Assembly (NCBI RefSeq): GCF_036541405.1
Contig: NZ_JAZHFS010000001.1
Location: 62,001-126,000, forward strand
Origin: Clostridium_AD frigoriphilum
GTDB lineage: Bacteria; Bacillota; Clostridia; Clostridiales; Clostridiaceae
DNA length: 64,000 bases
Direction of reading: 5' to 3'
Both the position numbers and the translations under genes were made by a program. This document shows, piece by piece, positions 17,647 to 26,255 of the stretch. Numbering within the stretch: position 1 is the stretch's first letter; every line of letters starts with the position of its first letter. Under the pieces are notes generated by a model. It ran no database searches and was not told the origin of the DNA. It saw only the letters and a program-made list of their open reading frames with translations.

Positions 17647-18888
17647 ATGAAAAAATATTTTATTAATTCAGAACTTAAAATAAGTACGGTTACTTTGTTA
17701 TTTATAATGACTTTATTTTTAATTATTACATCTTTAACCTTAAAATCACATCATGATAACTTAAAGAGTGATTACATAAAAAGTTTGGGGGCAATTGCGC
17801 AAAGGGTAGTAGCGAAAGAACCTAAAATGGAGAAGGAAATTATACCTCTTATTACAAAAGAGGTTTCAGAGGAAGAAGCAACACGGGGAAAAACTTTTTT
17901 AAAGGAGTATGGCTTAACGGAGGATTTAGAGGATCAACTTTTTCCATATGTTAGCACAACTATTATAAAAAATAATTACTCAACTATATTAATCTTTGTT
18001 TTTATGGCAGCTATATTATTTGTGCTCAATTATTTTCAATATAGTTTTTTCTATAAAAGGATAAGACAATTAACACTTGCGGCTAAAAGCGTAGTTGAAG
18101 GAGATTATGACATAGCTATTAATGAAAACCTAGAAGGGGATTTTTCAAAACTAGCAATTTCATTTAACTCTATGAGAGGGATTATTAAAAATAATTTAAG
18201 TGAGCTAGGACTAGAAAAACAATTTTTAGTAGATCTATTGTCTGATATATCACATCAGTTAAAAACTCCATTATCATCAGTAATTTTATATAACGATATT
18301 ATGGTTACAAAGGAGCTGACCCCTGAGCAAAATGAACTATTTTTATTAAACAACCAAAACCAGCTTGAGAAGATGAATTGTTTGATCAAAAATTTGCTTA
18401 AGCTTGCAAAGCTCGAGGCTAAAGCCATAGAAATTGTAAAAGAAGAAGAAAGTTTAAATGGAACGTTGCATGATTCAATAGAGGCATTAGAAAGTAGGGC
18501 AATTGAATGCCAGGTTAAGATTATATTTAATGAAAAAGAAGAAATAGAGTTTAATCATGATGTTTTATGGCTTCAAGAGGCATTTATTAACATTATTAAG
18601 AATGGTATAGAACATACACCTCCAGGGGGAAGCATAAAACTTACGCTTATGGAAAACCCATTATATACAAGGGTTACAATAGAGGATACAGGGGAAGGGA
18701 TGACGGAGGTTGATTTGCCAAATATATTTAAACGATTTTACAAAGCAAAGACCGCAAGGAAAAGTGACTCTATTGGAATAGGACTGTCTCTTTCTAAATC
18801 AATAATTGAAGCACATAACGGCATAATTGAAGTACGAAGCAAAGTAAACATTGGAACTATGTTTACAATTACGTTTATTAAATGCTAA
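17647..18888 (+). CDS. Membrane sensor histidine kinase
   Basis: A 413-residue kinase. Transmembrane helices at about 13-31 and 111-131 flank a short extracytoplasmic sensor of about 80 residues. A HAMP-like linker follows, then the dimerisation/phosphoacceptor segment SDISHQLKTPLSS with H203, and an ATPase domain with NIIKNGIEHTPPGG and GIGLSLSK. The ATG at 17647 is 4 bases beyond the regulator stop codon; an in-frame GTG at 17632 overlapping that gene is less likely. Together with the upstream regulator it forms a complete two-component system, probably sensing cell-envelope conditions given the neighbouring transporter and hydrolase; the signal is unknown. Confidence 0.92.
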   Translation: MKKYFINSELKISTVTLLFIMTLFLIITSLTLKSHHDNLKSDYIKSLGAIAQRVVAKEPKMEKEIIPLITKEVSEEEATRGKTFLKEYGLTEDLEDQLFPYVSTTIIKNNYSTILIFVFMAAILFVLNYFQYSFFYKRIRQLTLAAKSVVEGDYDIAINENLEGDFSKLAISFNSMRGIIKNNLSELGLEKQFLVDLLSDISHQLKTPLSSVILYNDIMVTKELTPEQNELFLLNNQNQLEKMNCLIKNLLKLAKLEAKAIEIVKEEESLNGTLHDSIEALESRAIECQVKIIFNEKEEIEFNHDVLWLQEAFINIIKNGIEHTPPGGSIKLTLMENPLYTRVTIEDTGEGMTEVDLPNIFKRFYKAKTARKSDSIGIGLSLSKSIIEAHNGIIEVRSKVNIGTMFTITFIKC

Positions 18889-18889
18889 A

Positions 18890-18925
18890 TGTAAAGCCTT
18901 TTATATTTATGTAGAAGGCTTTACA
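18890..18925. terminator. Bidirectional terminator
   Basis: Perfect 11-bp arms TGTAAAGCCTT (18890-18900) and AAGGCTTTACA (18915-18925) lie between the convergent kinase and collagen-like genes, with A/T-rich flanks on both sides. Confidence 0.75.
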
Positions 18926-18958
18926 ATTTATTATAGGTTAAAATTAGGTTTAGTCTTA

Positions 18959-19606
18959 TTAAAGGATTCTGTGAATACTTATAGTTCCAACAGGTCCGAG
19001 TAGACCTACTAATACTACGCTGATAGGACCAGTTGAATTATTAACAAAGCCAAAAGTATCTCCAGCTGTTGCGGCATAAACTATATTAGAACCATTTAAC
19101 AGTGGATTTGTTGCGGTTATAGATATACCACCAACAAAAATTAGACTAGGGAATTTTATCATATCAATTTGTATAGAAACGGTACCGGCATTTGGAGTAA
19201 CAGATATCTTCCAGTCCAATACATAAACACCTGTTGTATTAAATGTAAATAAACCTGTTAGTGAATTATAACTGTAATCAGGACCTACAATATTTACATT
19301 ATCATAAATAATAATGTCACCAGTCGCAATTGATCTTTTTTCAGTAGTTATAACACCATTTAAATATGAATTAAAACCAGGGCCAGTAGGACCAGTAGGC
19401 CCAGTGGGACCAGTACAGCCAGTTGCCCCCTTTTTACATCTATGTTGGCAACAGGAAGGAGTTTCATCACAACAGTGCCAGCTTAAATGAGTACTACGAG
19501 TATATTCATCTTTTTTAGAATAACGATTATTTGTAAAAGGATTATTGTGATACCAGTGGCCTAAATAAAAGACTTCTTTATTACAATTATTATTTGAGTT
19601 ATTCAT
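18959..19606 (-). CDS. Short collagen-like surface protein with BclA-type C-terminal domain
   Basis: 215 residues. A cysteine-rich N-terminus (paired CC and CCQHRC) leads into a short collagen stretch of about six Gly-X-Y triplets (GATGCTGPTGPTGPTGPG). A C-terminal domain of about 140 residues follows that is clearly paralogous to the one in the next gene (FNTTGVYVLDWKISVTP and SITATNPLLNGSN segments). It resembles the TNF-like trimerising domain of exosporium BclA proteins. The start is taken as the ATG at 19606, since the ATG at 19618 has its AGGA directly abutting. Location on the spore surface is inferred from the family. The cysteines could cross-link it into the coat. Confidence 0.85.
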   Translation of the reverse strand: MNNSNNNCNKEVFYLGHWYHNNPFTNNRYSKKDEYTRSTHLSWHCCDETPSCCQHRCKKGATGCTGPTGPTGPTGPGFNSYLNGVITTEKRSIATGDIIIYDNVNIVGPDYSYNSLTGLFTFNTTGVYVLDWKISVTPNAGTVSIQIDMIKFPSLIFVGGISITATNPLLNGSNIVYAATAGDTFGFVNNSTGPISVVLVGLLGPVGTISIHRIL

Positions 19607-19693
19607 AAAATACACCATTCCTAAATATAAGATTTTCTTTTTATGATATGTTAATATAACACTTTGTGTTAAAAGAATATAAAAAATATGTAA

Positions 19694-19722
19694 AAAGCCT
19701 TCTACTTTTACGTAAAAGGCTT
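19694..19722 (-). terminator. Terminator of the large collagen-like gene
   Basis: On the minus strand, AAGCCTT (complement of 19716-19722) pairs with AAGGCTT (complement of 19695-19701), followed by a T-rich tract. An inner self-complementary CTTTTACGTAAAAG at 19705-19718 gives an alternative fold. Confidence 0.65.
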
Positions 19723-19756
19723 AATAATTAATTATTGTTTTAAATTTATTTTAACT

Positions 19757-21643
19757 TTAAAGAAGTCTGAAGGAAGTTATAGTTCCAATCGGTCCACTTA
19801 AACCCACTAATATTATACTAATAGAACCAGTTGAAGTGTTAATAAATTCTAACTCTTCCCCTGCTGTTGCACTGTAAACTACACAAGAGCCATTTAAAGT
19901 TGGGTTTGTTGCTGTAATAGAAACACCACCAATAAATGTTCCACTAGGATGTTTTTTTAAATCGATTTGTAAAGAAACGGTTCCAGGATCTGGAGTAATA
20001 CTCATTTTCCAGTCGAATACATAAATTCCTGTCGTGTTAATTGTAAAGATTCCTGTTCCTAAATCATATGAGTAATCAGATCCTTGAACAATTACATTAT
20101 CAAATTTGATAGTATCTCCAATTTGAATTTCTGTAGTAGTTGTAGTTATAAAACCATTTAAAAACGAATTAAGACCAGGGCCAGTAGCACCAGTTGCTCC
20201 AGTATCTCCGGTAGCACCAGTCATTCCAGTATAGCCGGTTGCTCCAGTATCCCCGGTAGCACCAGTTATTCCTGTGTAGCCTGTTGATCCAGAAGCACCA
20301 GTCACTCCGGTATAGCCGGTTGCTCCAGTGTCACCAGAAGCACCAGTCACTCCGGTATAGCCGGTTGCTCCAGTGTTGCCAGTAGCGCCAGTCACTCCGG
20401 TATAGCCAGTTGCACCAGTATCCCCGGTAGCACCGGTTATTCCTGTGTAGCCTGGTGATCCAGTAGCTCCGGTATAGCCGGTTGCTCCAGTGTCACCAGA
20501 AGCACCAGTTACACCGGTATAGCCAGTTGCACCAGTGTTACCAGTAGCGCCAGTCATTCCGGTATAGCCAGTTGCACCAGTTACACCGGTATAGCCAGTA
20601 GCTCCAGTGTCACCAGAAGCACCAGTTACACCGGTATAGCCAGTTGCTCCAGTGTCACCAGAAGCACCAGTTACTCCGGTATAGCCAGTTGCACCAGTGT
20701 TACCAGTAGCACCAGTCATTCCGGTATAGCCAGTTGCACCAGTGTTACCAGTAGCGCCAGTCATTCCGGTATCACCAAGTGCTCCAGTAGTCCCGGTAGC
20801 CCCAGTTACACCGGTATAGCCAGTTGCACCAGTGTCACCAGTAGCACCAGTTACTCCGGTATAGCCGGTTGCTCCAGTGTCACCAGAAGCACCAGTTACT
20901 CCGGTATAGCCAGTTGATCCAGTGTTACCAGTAGCCCCGGTTACACCTGTATGTCCAGTTACTCCAGTAGCGCCGGTAGCCCCAGTCACTCCGGTATAGC
21001 CAGTTGCACCAGTGTCACCAGTAGCGCCAGTTATTCCGGTATAGCCGGTTGCACCAGTGTTACCAGTAGCGCCAGTTATTCCGGTATAGCCGGTTGCACC
21101 AGTGTTACCAGTAGACCCGGTTACACCTGTATGTCCAGTTACTCCGGTATAGCCAGTTGCACCAGTTCTACCGGCAGTCCCAGTAGTTCCGGTTGGACCA
21201 ATTGGACCAGTGTCACCAGTAGCCCCGGTTACACCTGTATGTCCAGTTATTCCAGTATAGCCGGTTGCTCCAGTGTTACCGGTAGTGCCAGTCCTTCCGG
21301 TATAGCCGGTTGCACCAGTGTTACCAGTAGCGCCGGTTACACCTGTATGTCCAGTTACTCCGGTATAGCCAGTAGCACCAGTGATACCAGTAGCACCAGT
21401 CACTCCGGTAGCGCCAGTTCTACCGGCAGTACCAGTAGTACCAGTAGTACCAGTAGTTCCGGTTGGACCAGTTGGACCAGTTTTGCCGGTATCATCATCA
21501 TTAATGTCAGCCCCAGTAACTCCAGTAGCTCCAGTAGCTCCGGTAGAACCAGTTGCGCCAGTATCACCGTTATCATCATTAGTGTCAGCCTCATTAACTA
21601 TAGATTCATTTGTAATAGATAAATTACTTTTTGATTCACTCAT
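19757..21643 (-). CDS. Large collagen-like exosporium glycoprotein (BclA-like)
   Basis: 628 residues in three parts. An acidic, Asn/Ser-rich N-terminus of about 26 residues precedes a collagen region from about 27 to 488, made of roughly 150 Gly-X-Y triplets. Nearly all of these have Thr in the third position (GATGYTG, GVTGATG), with one break at about 44-53 containing NDDD. A C-terminal globular domain of 140 residues ends it. Thr-rich triplets are typical sites of O-glycosylation in Bacillus and Clostridium exosporium filaments, and the C-terminal domain drives trimerisation in that family. It is transcribed toward its shorter paralogue, with a terminator between them. No glycosyltransferase is adjacent. 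Confidence 0.9.
   Translation of the reverse strand: MSESKSNLSITNESIVNEADTNDDNGDTGATGSTGATGATGVTGADINDDDTGKTGPTGPTGTTGTTGTTGTAGRTGATGVTGATGITGATGYTGVTGHTGVTGATGNTGATGYTGRTGTTGNTGATGYTGITGHTGVTGATGDTGPIGPTGTTGTAGRTGATGYTGVTGHTGVTGSTGNTGATGYTGITGATGNTGATGYTGITGATGDTGATGYTGVTGATGATGVTGHTGVTGATGNTGSTGYTGVTGASGDTGATGYTGVTGATGDTGATGYTGVTGATGTTGALGDTGMTGATGNTGATGYTGMTGATGNTGATGYTGVTGASGDTGATGYTGVTGASGDTGATGYTGVTGATGYTGMTGATGNTGATGYTGVTGASGDTGATGYTGATGSPGYTGITGATGDTGATGYTGVTGATGNTGATGYTGVTGASGDTGATGYTGVTGASGSTGYTGITGATGDTGATGYTGMTGATGDTGATGATGPGLNSFLNGFITTTTTEIQIGDTIKFDNVIVQGSDYSYDLGTGIFTINTTGIYVFDWKMSITPDPGTVSLQIDLKKHPSGTFIGGVSITATNPTLNGSCVVYSATAGEELEFINTSTGSISIILVGLSGPIGTITSFRLL
20180..21565 (-). 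repeat. Tandem DNA repeats encoding Gly-X-Thr triplets
   Basis: About 1.4 kb of degenerate 9-, 18- and 27-bp units (for example CCGGTATAGCCAGTTGC on the plus strand recurs many times). Long near-identical blocks make copy-number change by slippage or recombination likely. Confidence 0.95.
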
Positions 21644-21748
21644 AGATACACCGCCCTTAAATTCGTAAGTATCTTAAATCTAAAACTATCATCACATAAT
21701 ATGTCACTATGTCGTTTTTTGTTAAAGAAATATATTTTAAATTTATCA

Positions 21749-21800
21749 TTGACATTACTAACGTTCTAGTGTACTATTAATATAGTTCACTAGAACGTTA
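21749..21800 (+). promoter_or_regulatory. Promoter and operator of the GntR-ABC operon
   Basis: A consensus TTGACA at 21749-21754 and TACTAT at 21772-21777 are 17 bp apart. A perfect 13-bp inverted repeat, TAACGTTCTAGTG (21759-21771) and its complement (21788-21800) with a 16-bp gap, fills the -35/-10 spacer and covers the start point. This is the expected layout for repression by the YtrA-type GntR protein encoded next. Confidence 0.88.
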
Positions 21801-21825
21801 ACAACATGGCGAAAGGAGATAAAAA

Positions 21826-22203
21826 ATGGTTGCAGGATTTAATGACAAGTCGCCTATATACCTACAAATTATGGACATTATAAAAATGGATATAGTTATA
21901 GGAAAACTAAAATCAAATGACAAATTACCGTCAGTAAGAGAAATGGCAACGAACATGAATGTAAATCCCAATACTCTTCAGAGATCTTACCAAGAACTTG
22001 AAAGACTTGGAATTGTTTATACCCAAAGAGGCACAGGGACATTTGTGGTGGAGAGTGAAAATATGGTAGATGATTTGAAAAGAGAAATGGCAAAGGAAGT
22101 TATAGATTCTTTTATACTTAGAATGAGAAACCTAGGCTTTAATGACAATGAAATAATCAGAGCTGTTTCCAAAGAAACTATGGAGGTAAAACAAAATGGA
22201 TAA
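21826..22203 (+). CDS. GntR-family regulator, YtrA subfamily
   Basis: 125 residues. An N-terminal winged helix-turn-helix (PIYLQIMDIIKMDI, LPSVREMATNMNVNPNTLQR, then the wing QRGTGTFV) is followed by only about 45 residues with a helical dimerisation tail. The short tail is characteristic of the YtrA subfamily, whose members usually repress the ABC transporter genes they lead. AAAGGAG lies upstream of the ATG. Its 3' end overlaps the next gene by 8 bp, so the three genes form a tight operon. It probably binds the 13-bp inverted repeat in its own promoter. The inducer is unknown; relatives often respond to cell-wall antibiotics. Confidence 0.92.
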   Translation: MVAGFNDKSPIYLQIMDIIKMDIVIGKLKSNDKLPSVREMATNMNVNPNTLQRSYQELERLGIVYTQRGTGTFVVESENMVDDLKREMAKEVIDSFILRMRNLGFNDNEIIRAVSKETMEVKQNG

Positions 22204-22891
22204 TATATTAGAAGCAAAAGAAATTCGCAAATCATATTTAAATAAAAAGGCGTTACAAGGTGTAAACTTAAATATACCACTTGGGAAAATTGTAGGACTT
22301 CTTGGACCCAATGGTAGTGGTAAAACTACTTTCTTAAAAATTGCAGCGGGAATATTGCATCAATCTAAAGGTGAAATACTAATAGATGGGCATGTACCTG
22401 GTGTCCATACAAAGTCGATAGTTTCCTATTTGCCTGATAATGAGTATCTTTTAAAGTGGATGAAAGTAAAGGATGCAGTGAAATATTTCAAGGACTTTTA
22501 TTCTGATTTTGATGAGATAAAAGCAGAGGAATTATTGGTCTTTATGAATCTTGATAAAAGTGACGCTGTAAAGAGTTTATCAAAGGGAATGAAGGAAAAG
22601 TTAAAGCTTTCATTAGTATTGTCAAGAAAAGCTAAGCTTTATATACTTGATGAACCACTGGGTGGTGTAGATCCCACGGCTAGAGAAAAGATACTTAATG
22701 CTATAGTTAATAACTTTAGTAAAGATAGTTCCATGATAATTACTACTCATCTTGTAAATGATATAGAACGCATTTTTGATGACGTAGCATTTATATCTGA
22801 GGGAGAGATAGTGCTAGAGGGAAATGCAGAGGAATTGCGAATGAGCAGGAAGATGTCAATCGATGAATTATATAGGGAGGTATTTCAGTAA
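22196..22891 (+). CDS. ABC transporter ATPase (YtrB-like)
   Basis: 231 residues with Walker A GPNGSGKTT near residue 36, a signature LSKGMKEKLKLSL near 127 and Walker B LYILDEPLGGVDP near 150. It belongs to the CcmA/YtrB-type exporters and has no membrane domain of its own, so it pairs with the following permease. The ATG at 22196 overlaps the regulator gene, with GGAGG about 8 bases upstream inside it. Expression should follow the GntR operator. The exported substrate cannot be inferred. Confidence 0.92.
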   Translation: MDNILEAKEIRKSYLNKKALQGVNLNIPLGKIVGLLGPNGSGKTTFLKIAAGILHQSKGEILIDGHVPGVHTKSIVSYLPDNEYLLKWMKVKDAVKYFKDFYSDFDEIKAEELLVFMNLDKSDAVKSLSKGMKEKLKLSLVLSRKAKLYILDEPLGGVDPTAREKILNAIVNNFSKDSSMIITTHLVNDIERIFDDVAFISEGEIVLEGNAEELRMSRKMSIDELYREVFQ

Positions 22892-23646
22892 TGTTTAAAC
22901 TTGTAAAATATGAATTAAGAGCAAATTTTTTAACCATAATGGGAAGCTGTATAGTTGTGATAATTGCTAACTTGCTTCTTATGGCAAAGAAAAGTTCATG
23001 GGGTGATGTAGTTATTGGGTTATCTGGTTGCTTAATTGTTGCTACAATAATAGTCATATTTATATCTTCATTAAAAATAATGAGCAAATATTTGCATAAT
23101 GACTCAGGTTACTTGTTATTTACGCTACCACAGTCTGGAAAATCGATAATAACATCAAGGCTTATAACTGCACTAATTCAAATAACAATTATTGTTGTTG
23201 TATCTTTTCTGATGTCTTATTTAACGCTAACAGACAAGATAGACTTTAGTTTTTTGTCGAATATTAAGCCTGGTCTAATATTATATAGCATAATTAATTA
23301 TGTATGGGGTATTATTTACTTTTTAACTATTATATACTTTTGCATGGTTATCGGAAAAATAGCCTTAAAGGGTAAAAAATTAGGCAAAATAGGTTCTTTT
23401 GTAATTTTTATAATTTTATCTATAGTGATAAGTTGGTTATCTACTAAAATTACAACTTTATTACCTCAAAACTTGAATTTGAGTGATTTTTCGATAAATA
23501 CTGCTAATGCATTGAATTTTGGTACTACAGCATCAGAGGCAGCTTTTAATATTAATATAGCTAGTGCTATATTTGATATTATTGTTTTTATTGGATTATT
23601 TATGAGCACCTCTTATCTAATAGACAAGAAATTAGACCTTTCATAA
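22891..23646 (+). CDS. ABC-2 type permease subunit
   Basis: 251 residues with about six hydrophobic segments (near 15-32, 45-68, 105-125, 145-165, 170-190 and 225-245), as in small ABC-2 permeases. The start codon overlaps the ATPase stop codon by one base (TAATG), indicating translational coupling and a joint transporter. I recognise no substrate-specific motif. A copy of a dispersed 29-bp element begins 1 base after its stop codon, followed by a strong terminator. Confidence 0.85.
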   Translation: MFKLVKYELRANFLTIMGSCIVVIIANLLLMAKKSSWGDVVIGLSGCLIVATIIVIFISSLKIMSKYLHNDSGYLLFTLPQSGKSIITSRLITALIQITIIVVVSFLMSYLTLTDKIDFSFLSNIKPGLILYSIINYVWGIIYFLTIIYFCMVIGKIALKGKKLGKIGSFVIFIILSIVISWLSTKITTLLPQNLNLSDFSINTANALNFGTTASEAAFNINIASAIFDIIVFIGLFMSTSYLIDKKLDLS

Positions 23647-23647
23647 A

Positions 23648-23676
23648 GGTGACTGTCACTTGCCGAAAGTTGCGTA
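23648..23676 (+). repeat. Dispersed 29-bp element, copy 1
   Basis: Begins GGTGACTGTCACTTGCCGAA and ends TTGCGTA; it contains the palindrome GTGAC-T-GTCAC. Two near-identical copies on the same strand are at 38478-38506 and 39164-39192, each downstream of a gene. Confidence 0.85.
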
Positions 23677-23701
23677 TAAGTGACCCAAGGGCGAATATAT
23701 T

Positions 23702-23748
23702 AAAAAATAGTAACACTGCTTAAATTTAAGCAGTGTTACTATTTTTTT
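23702..23748. terminator. Bidirectional terminator
   Basis: AAATAGTAACACTGCTT and its exact complement surround an AAATTT loop, with A-run and T-run on the two sides, between the convergent permease and response-regulator genes. Confidence 0.88.
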
Positions 23749-24442
23749 AAATACTATGATTTACCTTATATTTGTGCTGTGGCCTTCCAATTTTACCATA
23801 TTCAATTAACATATCAATTTTTCCTTCTTTATTCATATATTCTAAATACTTTCTGCATGTGACCCTTGCAATTCCGAGTATTTCACCTAGCTCTTCTGGC
23901 GAGGTGTAATTATCTCCTATTTGCTGAACTTGTTGCCAGATTGTATCATAAGTATATCTATTTAGACCCTTAGTTAAATCAGAATTATTATTTTCTTCAA
24001 CAGCTAAAGCTCTATTACTTATAATATATTTATCCAATTCACTTTGTTCAATTATATTTTCCTTTTGAAGATGATAATATCTATCTTTAAATTTAAGGAG
24101 TGATTCTTTAAATCTCTCTAAAGTGAAGGGTTTAATTAAATAATCTCGAGCGCCATATCGAAAAGATTCCTGAATTCGTTCTGTTGTTTTATCAGCAGTA
24201 ATTAAAATAACCTCAACTTCAATTTCTTCAGTTCGAAGCCACTTTAGAAAATCTATTCCATTTTCATTAGGAAGATAAATATCAAGTAAAACTAAATCTA
24301 GTTTATGTTTTTTTATAAAACTTTGTGCATCCGTAAGATTACTAGCAGCTTTAATTAATTGAAAGCCTTCAACTCGGTTTAAAAATTTAGTATTAATATC
24401 TCGTACCATAGGGTCATCTTCTATAATCATAACTTTAATCAT
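23747..24442 (-). CDS. CitB/DcuR-type response regulator
   Basis: 231 residues. The receiver domain has acidic residues E8-D9-D10, phosphoacceptor D54 in LVLLDIYLPNENG, and a KPF motif. The C-terminal helix-turn-helix (SPEELGEILGIARVTCRKYLEYM) is the CitB/DcuR type. The start is the ATG at 24442, overlapping the kinase stop as ATGA, with AAAGGAG 9 bases before it; a longer frame from 24484 would lie inside the kinase gene. These regulators switch on organic-acid uptake and metabolism, so the divergent malic enzyme and permease genes are the likely targets. Confidence 0.92.
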   Translation of the reverse strand: MIKVMIIEDDPMVRDINTKFLNRVEGFQLIKAASNLTDAQSFIKKHKLDLVLLDIYLPNENGIDFLKWLRTEEIEVEVILITADKTTERIQESFRYGARDYLIKPFTLERFKESLLKFKDRYYHLQKENIIEQSELDKYIISNRALAVEENNNSDLTKGLNRYTYDTIWQQVQQIGDNYTSPEELGEILGIARVTCRKYLEYMNKEGKIDMLIEYGKIGRPQHKYKVNHSI

Positions 24443-26019
24443 TGGCTTATGCTCCTTTCCATAGGAATACTTATATTCCACCATGTTCCATTGTTTACAC
24501 TAAATTCGATTGTGCCGAAAGCCTCATCAATAATTTTTTTAACAATATACATACCTACTCCACGCTGACCCGTTTTAGTAGTAGTTCCAATTTCATATAT
24601 CTTATCTTTTATTTCAGTATTTATACCTGGTCCATTGTCATTAACTTGAATTTTCAACTCGTTTTCTAATTTGAAAATTTTAAAGTGAACAAAGCCATTC
24701 CCATTTGTACTTACTGCGTCAAGAGAATTTTCTATTAAATTTCCAATAACAGATCCTAATTCGTCTTCTCTCAAATATTGAGGTAGTTCATCTAAATTGC
24801 AATTTGAATCAATTTCAAATATTATTCTAGATTCCTCTGCTTTATTATATTTTGAGAGTAACAATGCCGCAATATATACATTCTTAATTTGACTTTGCAG
24901 AATTCCACTAATATCTTTTCGAGTTTTAGAAACAGTTGATATGAATTTTACAGCATCTGTGTATTCACCTAATTGTATCATGCCAGATATAGCATGGAGT
25001 TTATTCATAAATTCATGATTTTGTGCTCTAAGGGAGCAAGTCATTTTTTTTATTCCAGTGAGCTCTTCTGCCATTTTTTTAACTTCTGTTAAATCTCTAA
25101 AATTCATTACAAGTCCGATTACTTCACCTTTATCATTTTTAAGTGGATTATATTTGCAAAAAATCGTTAAACCTGGTCTCACTTTCATTTCTATATTTTC
25201 AAAATACTTTCCAAGTTTCAGTACTTCAGAAACTTTATGTTCATAAGAAAGATTTGTTATGGGGCGTCCTATGTCTTCAGACGTTAGCCCAAGGATTTCT
25301 CCCGCTGCTCTATTAAATAAGGTGACTCTCCCTTTTTTATCTACAGCTATAATTCCTTCCGTAACACTTTCAATAACAGCTTCCTTTTCTTTAAGTATCA
25401 ATGCTATTTCTTCTGGTTCTAAACCGAAAATGGCTTTTTTAATATTGGAAGATAAGAGAGTTGCAGCAATAACCCCTAAAATTAATCCGAGTATTATAAA
25501 AGGTATAAAGCTATCTATCTTTAAATAAATCTCATTATAAACCTCAGAAATTGGGCTACCTATAGCCACTGCTCCAATTTGTCTCCCATCTTTTATTATA
25601 GGTGTAAATACTCTAAGAGAGGGTCCAAGGCTTCCATTTGCCTCAGATACATATTCTTCTCCAGTTGTGAGAACACGTTTTTCATCTCCACCCTCAAAAT
25701 TCTTACCTATTTTAGATTTAGTAGGGTGTGAATATCTTATTCCTTTCATATCCATTACTACAATAAATTCAACCTTAGTTTTAATTCTTATAGCCTCTAT
25801 CTGATTATTTAAGTTTTCATCATTAATTTGATTTTTTTCTGTTAAATAATTTTTAACAAGATAACTCATTGAGACGGAATTTGCAATATTTAAAAGGTTA
25901 CGTCCAAATTGGTCTTTAAGCACTATTTTCATCTGATTAAAAGAAAGTATAGATATACTTCCAATAGTCAGGAGTAAAATTCCTATTACAGTAGTAGTGA
26001 TCTTTGTTTTTAATTTCAT
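24439..26019 (-). CDS. CitA/DcuS-type sensor histidine kinase
   Basis: 526 residues: transmembrane helix 8-28, an extracytoplasmic single-Cache sensor of about 140 residues, a second helix at about 171-190, a cytoplasmic PAS domain at about 210-310, then the SpoB-type kinase core with phosphoacceptor H335 in RAQNHEFMNKLH and an ATPase domain ending in GQRGVGMYIVK. The sensor contains RYSHPT (R95, H98), matching the carboxylate-binding residues of CitA/DcuS, and GPSLRVFTPI. It therefore probably senses external citrate, malate or another dicarboxylate. AGGAG precedes the ATG. It forms an operon with the regulator that follows. Confidence 0.92.
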   Translation of the reverse strand: MKLKTKITTTVIGILLLTIGSISILSFNQMKIVLKDQFGRNLLNIANSVSMSYLVKNYLTEKNQINDENLNNQIEAIRIKTKVEFIVVMDMKGIRYSHPTKSKIGKNFEGGDEKRVLTTGEEYVSEANGSLGPSLRVFTPIIKDGRQIGAVAIGSPISEVYNEIYLKIDSFIPFIILGLILGVIAATLLSSNIKKAIFGLEPEEIALILKEKEAVIESVTEGIIAVDKKGRVTLFNRAAGEILGLTSEDIGRPITNLSYEHKVSEVLKLGKYFENIEMKVRPGLTIFCKYNPLKNDKGEVIGLVMNFRDLTEVKKMAEELTGIKKMTCSLRAQNHEFMNKLHAISGMIQLGEYTDAVKFISTVSKTRKDISGILQSQIKNVYIAALLLSKYNKAEESRIIFEIDSNCNLDELPQYLREDELGSVIGNLIENSLDAVSTNGNGFVHFKIFKLENELKIQVNDNGPGINTEIKDKIYEIGTTTKTGQRGVGMYIVKKIIDEAFGTIEFSVNNGTWWNISIPMERSISQ

Positions 26020-26255
26020 ATTTAGCTCCTCTTATATCTTTTTTATAGGATACGTTTACAGAAATTATAACATATCTAGTTTTGAATAATATATTGTTAA
26101 AAATAATGCAAAGATTTTTTAATGACCACAAAGAATTTTAAACTTTCTAAATATTTAATTATATTGAATTTGTTGTTATGATGATACCAACAAATAAAAC
26201 ATAAATATTAATCATGAAAACGTATAAATAATATAACGAAGAGGAGAGATATTAA

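Noticed and set aside
20180..21565. Regular short repeats that look at first like a CRISPR array
   Set aside because: The repeats are in-frame 9-bp multiples encoding Gly-X-Thr triplets inside a long open reading frame, with no unique spacers and no cas genes.
20951..21668. Ser/Thr/Pro-rich open frames on the plus strand opposite the collagen gene
   Set aside because: They are shadows of the triplet repeats; no ribosome site, and the minus-strand frame has a recognised domain.
24443..24484. Longer N-terminus for the CitB-type regulator
   Set aside because: The extra codons lie inside the kinase gene, and the ATG at 24442 has AAAGGAG and the typical MIKVMIIEDD start.
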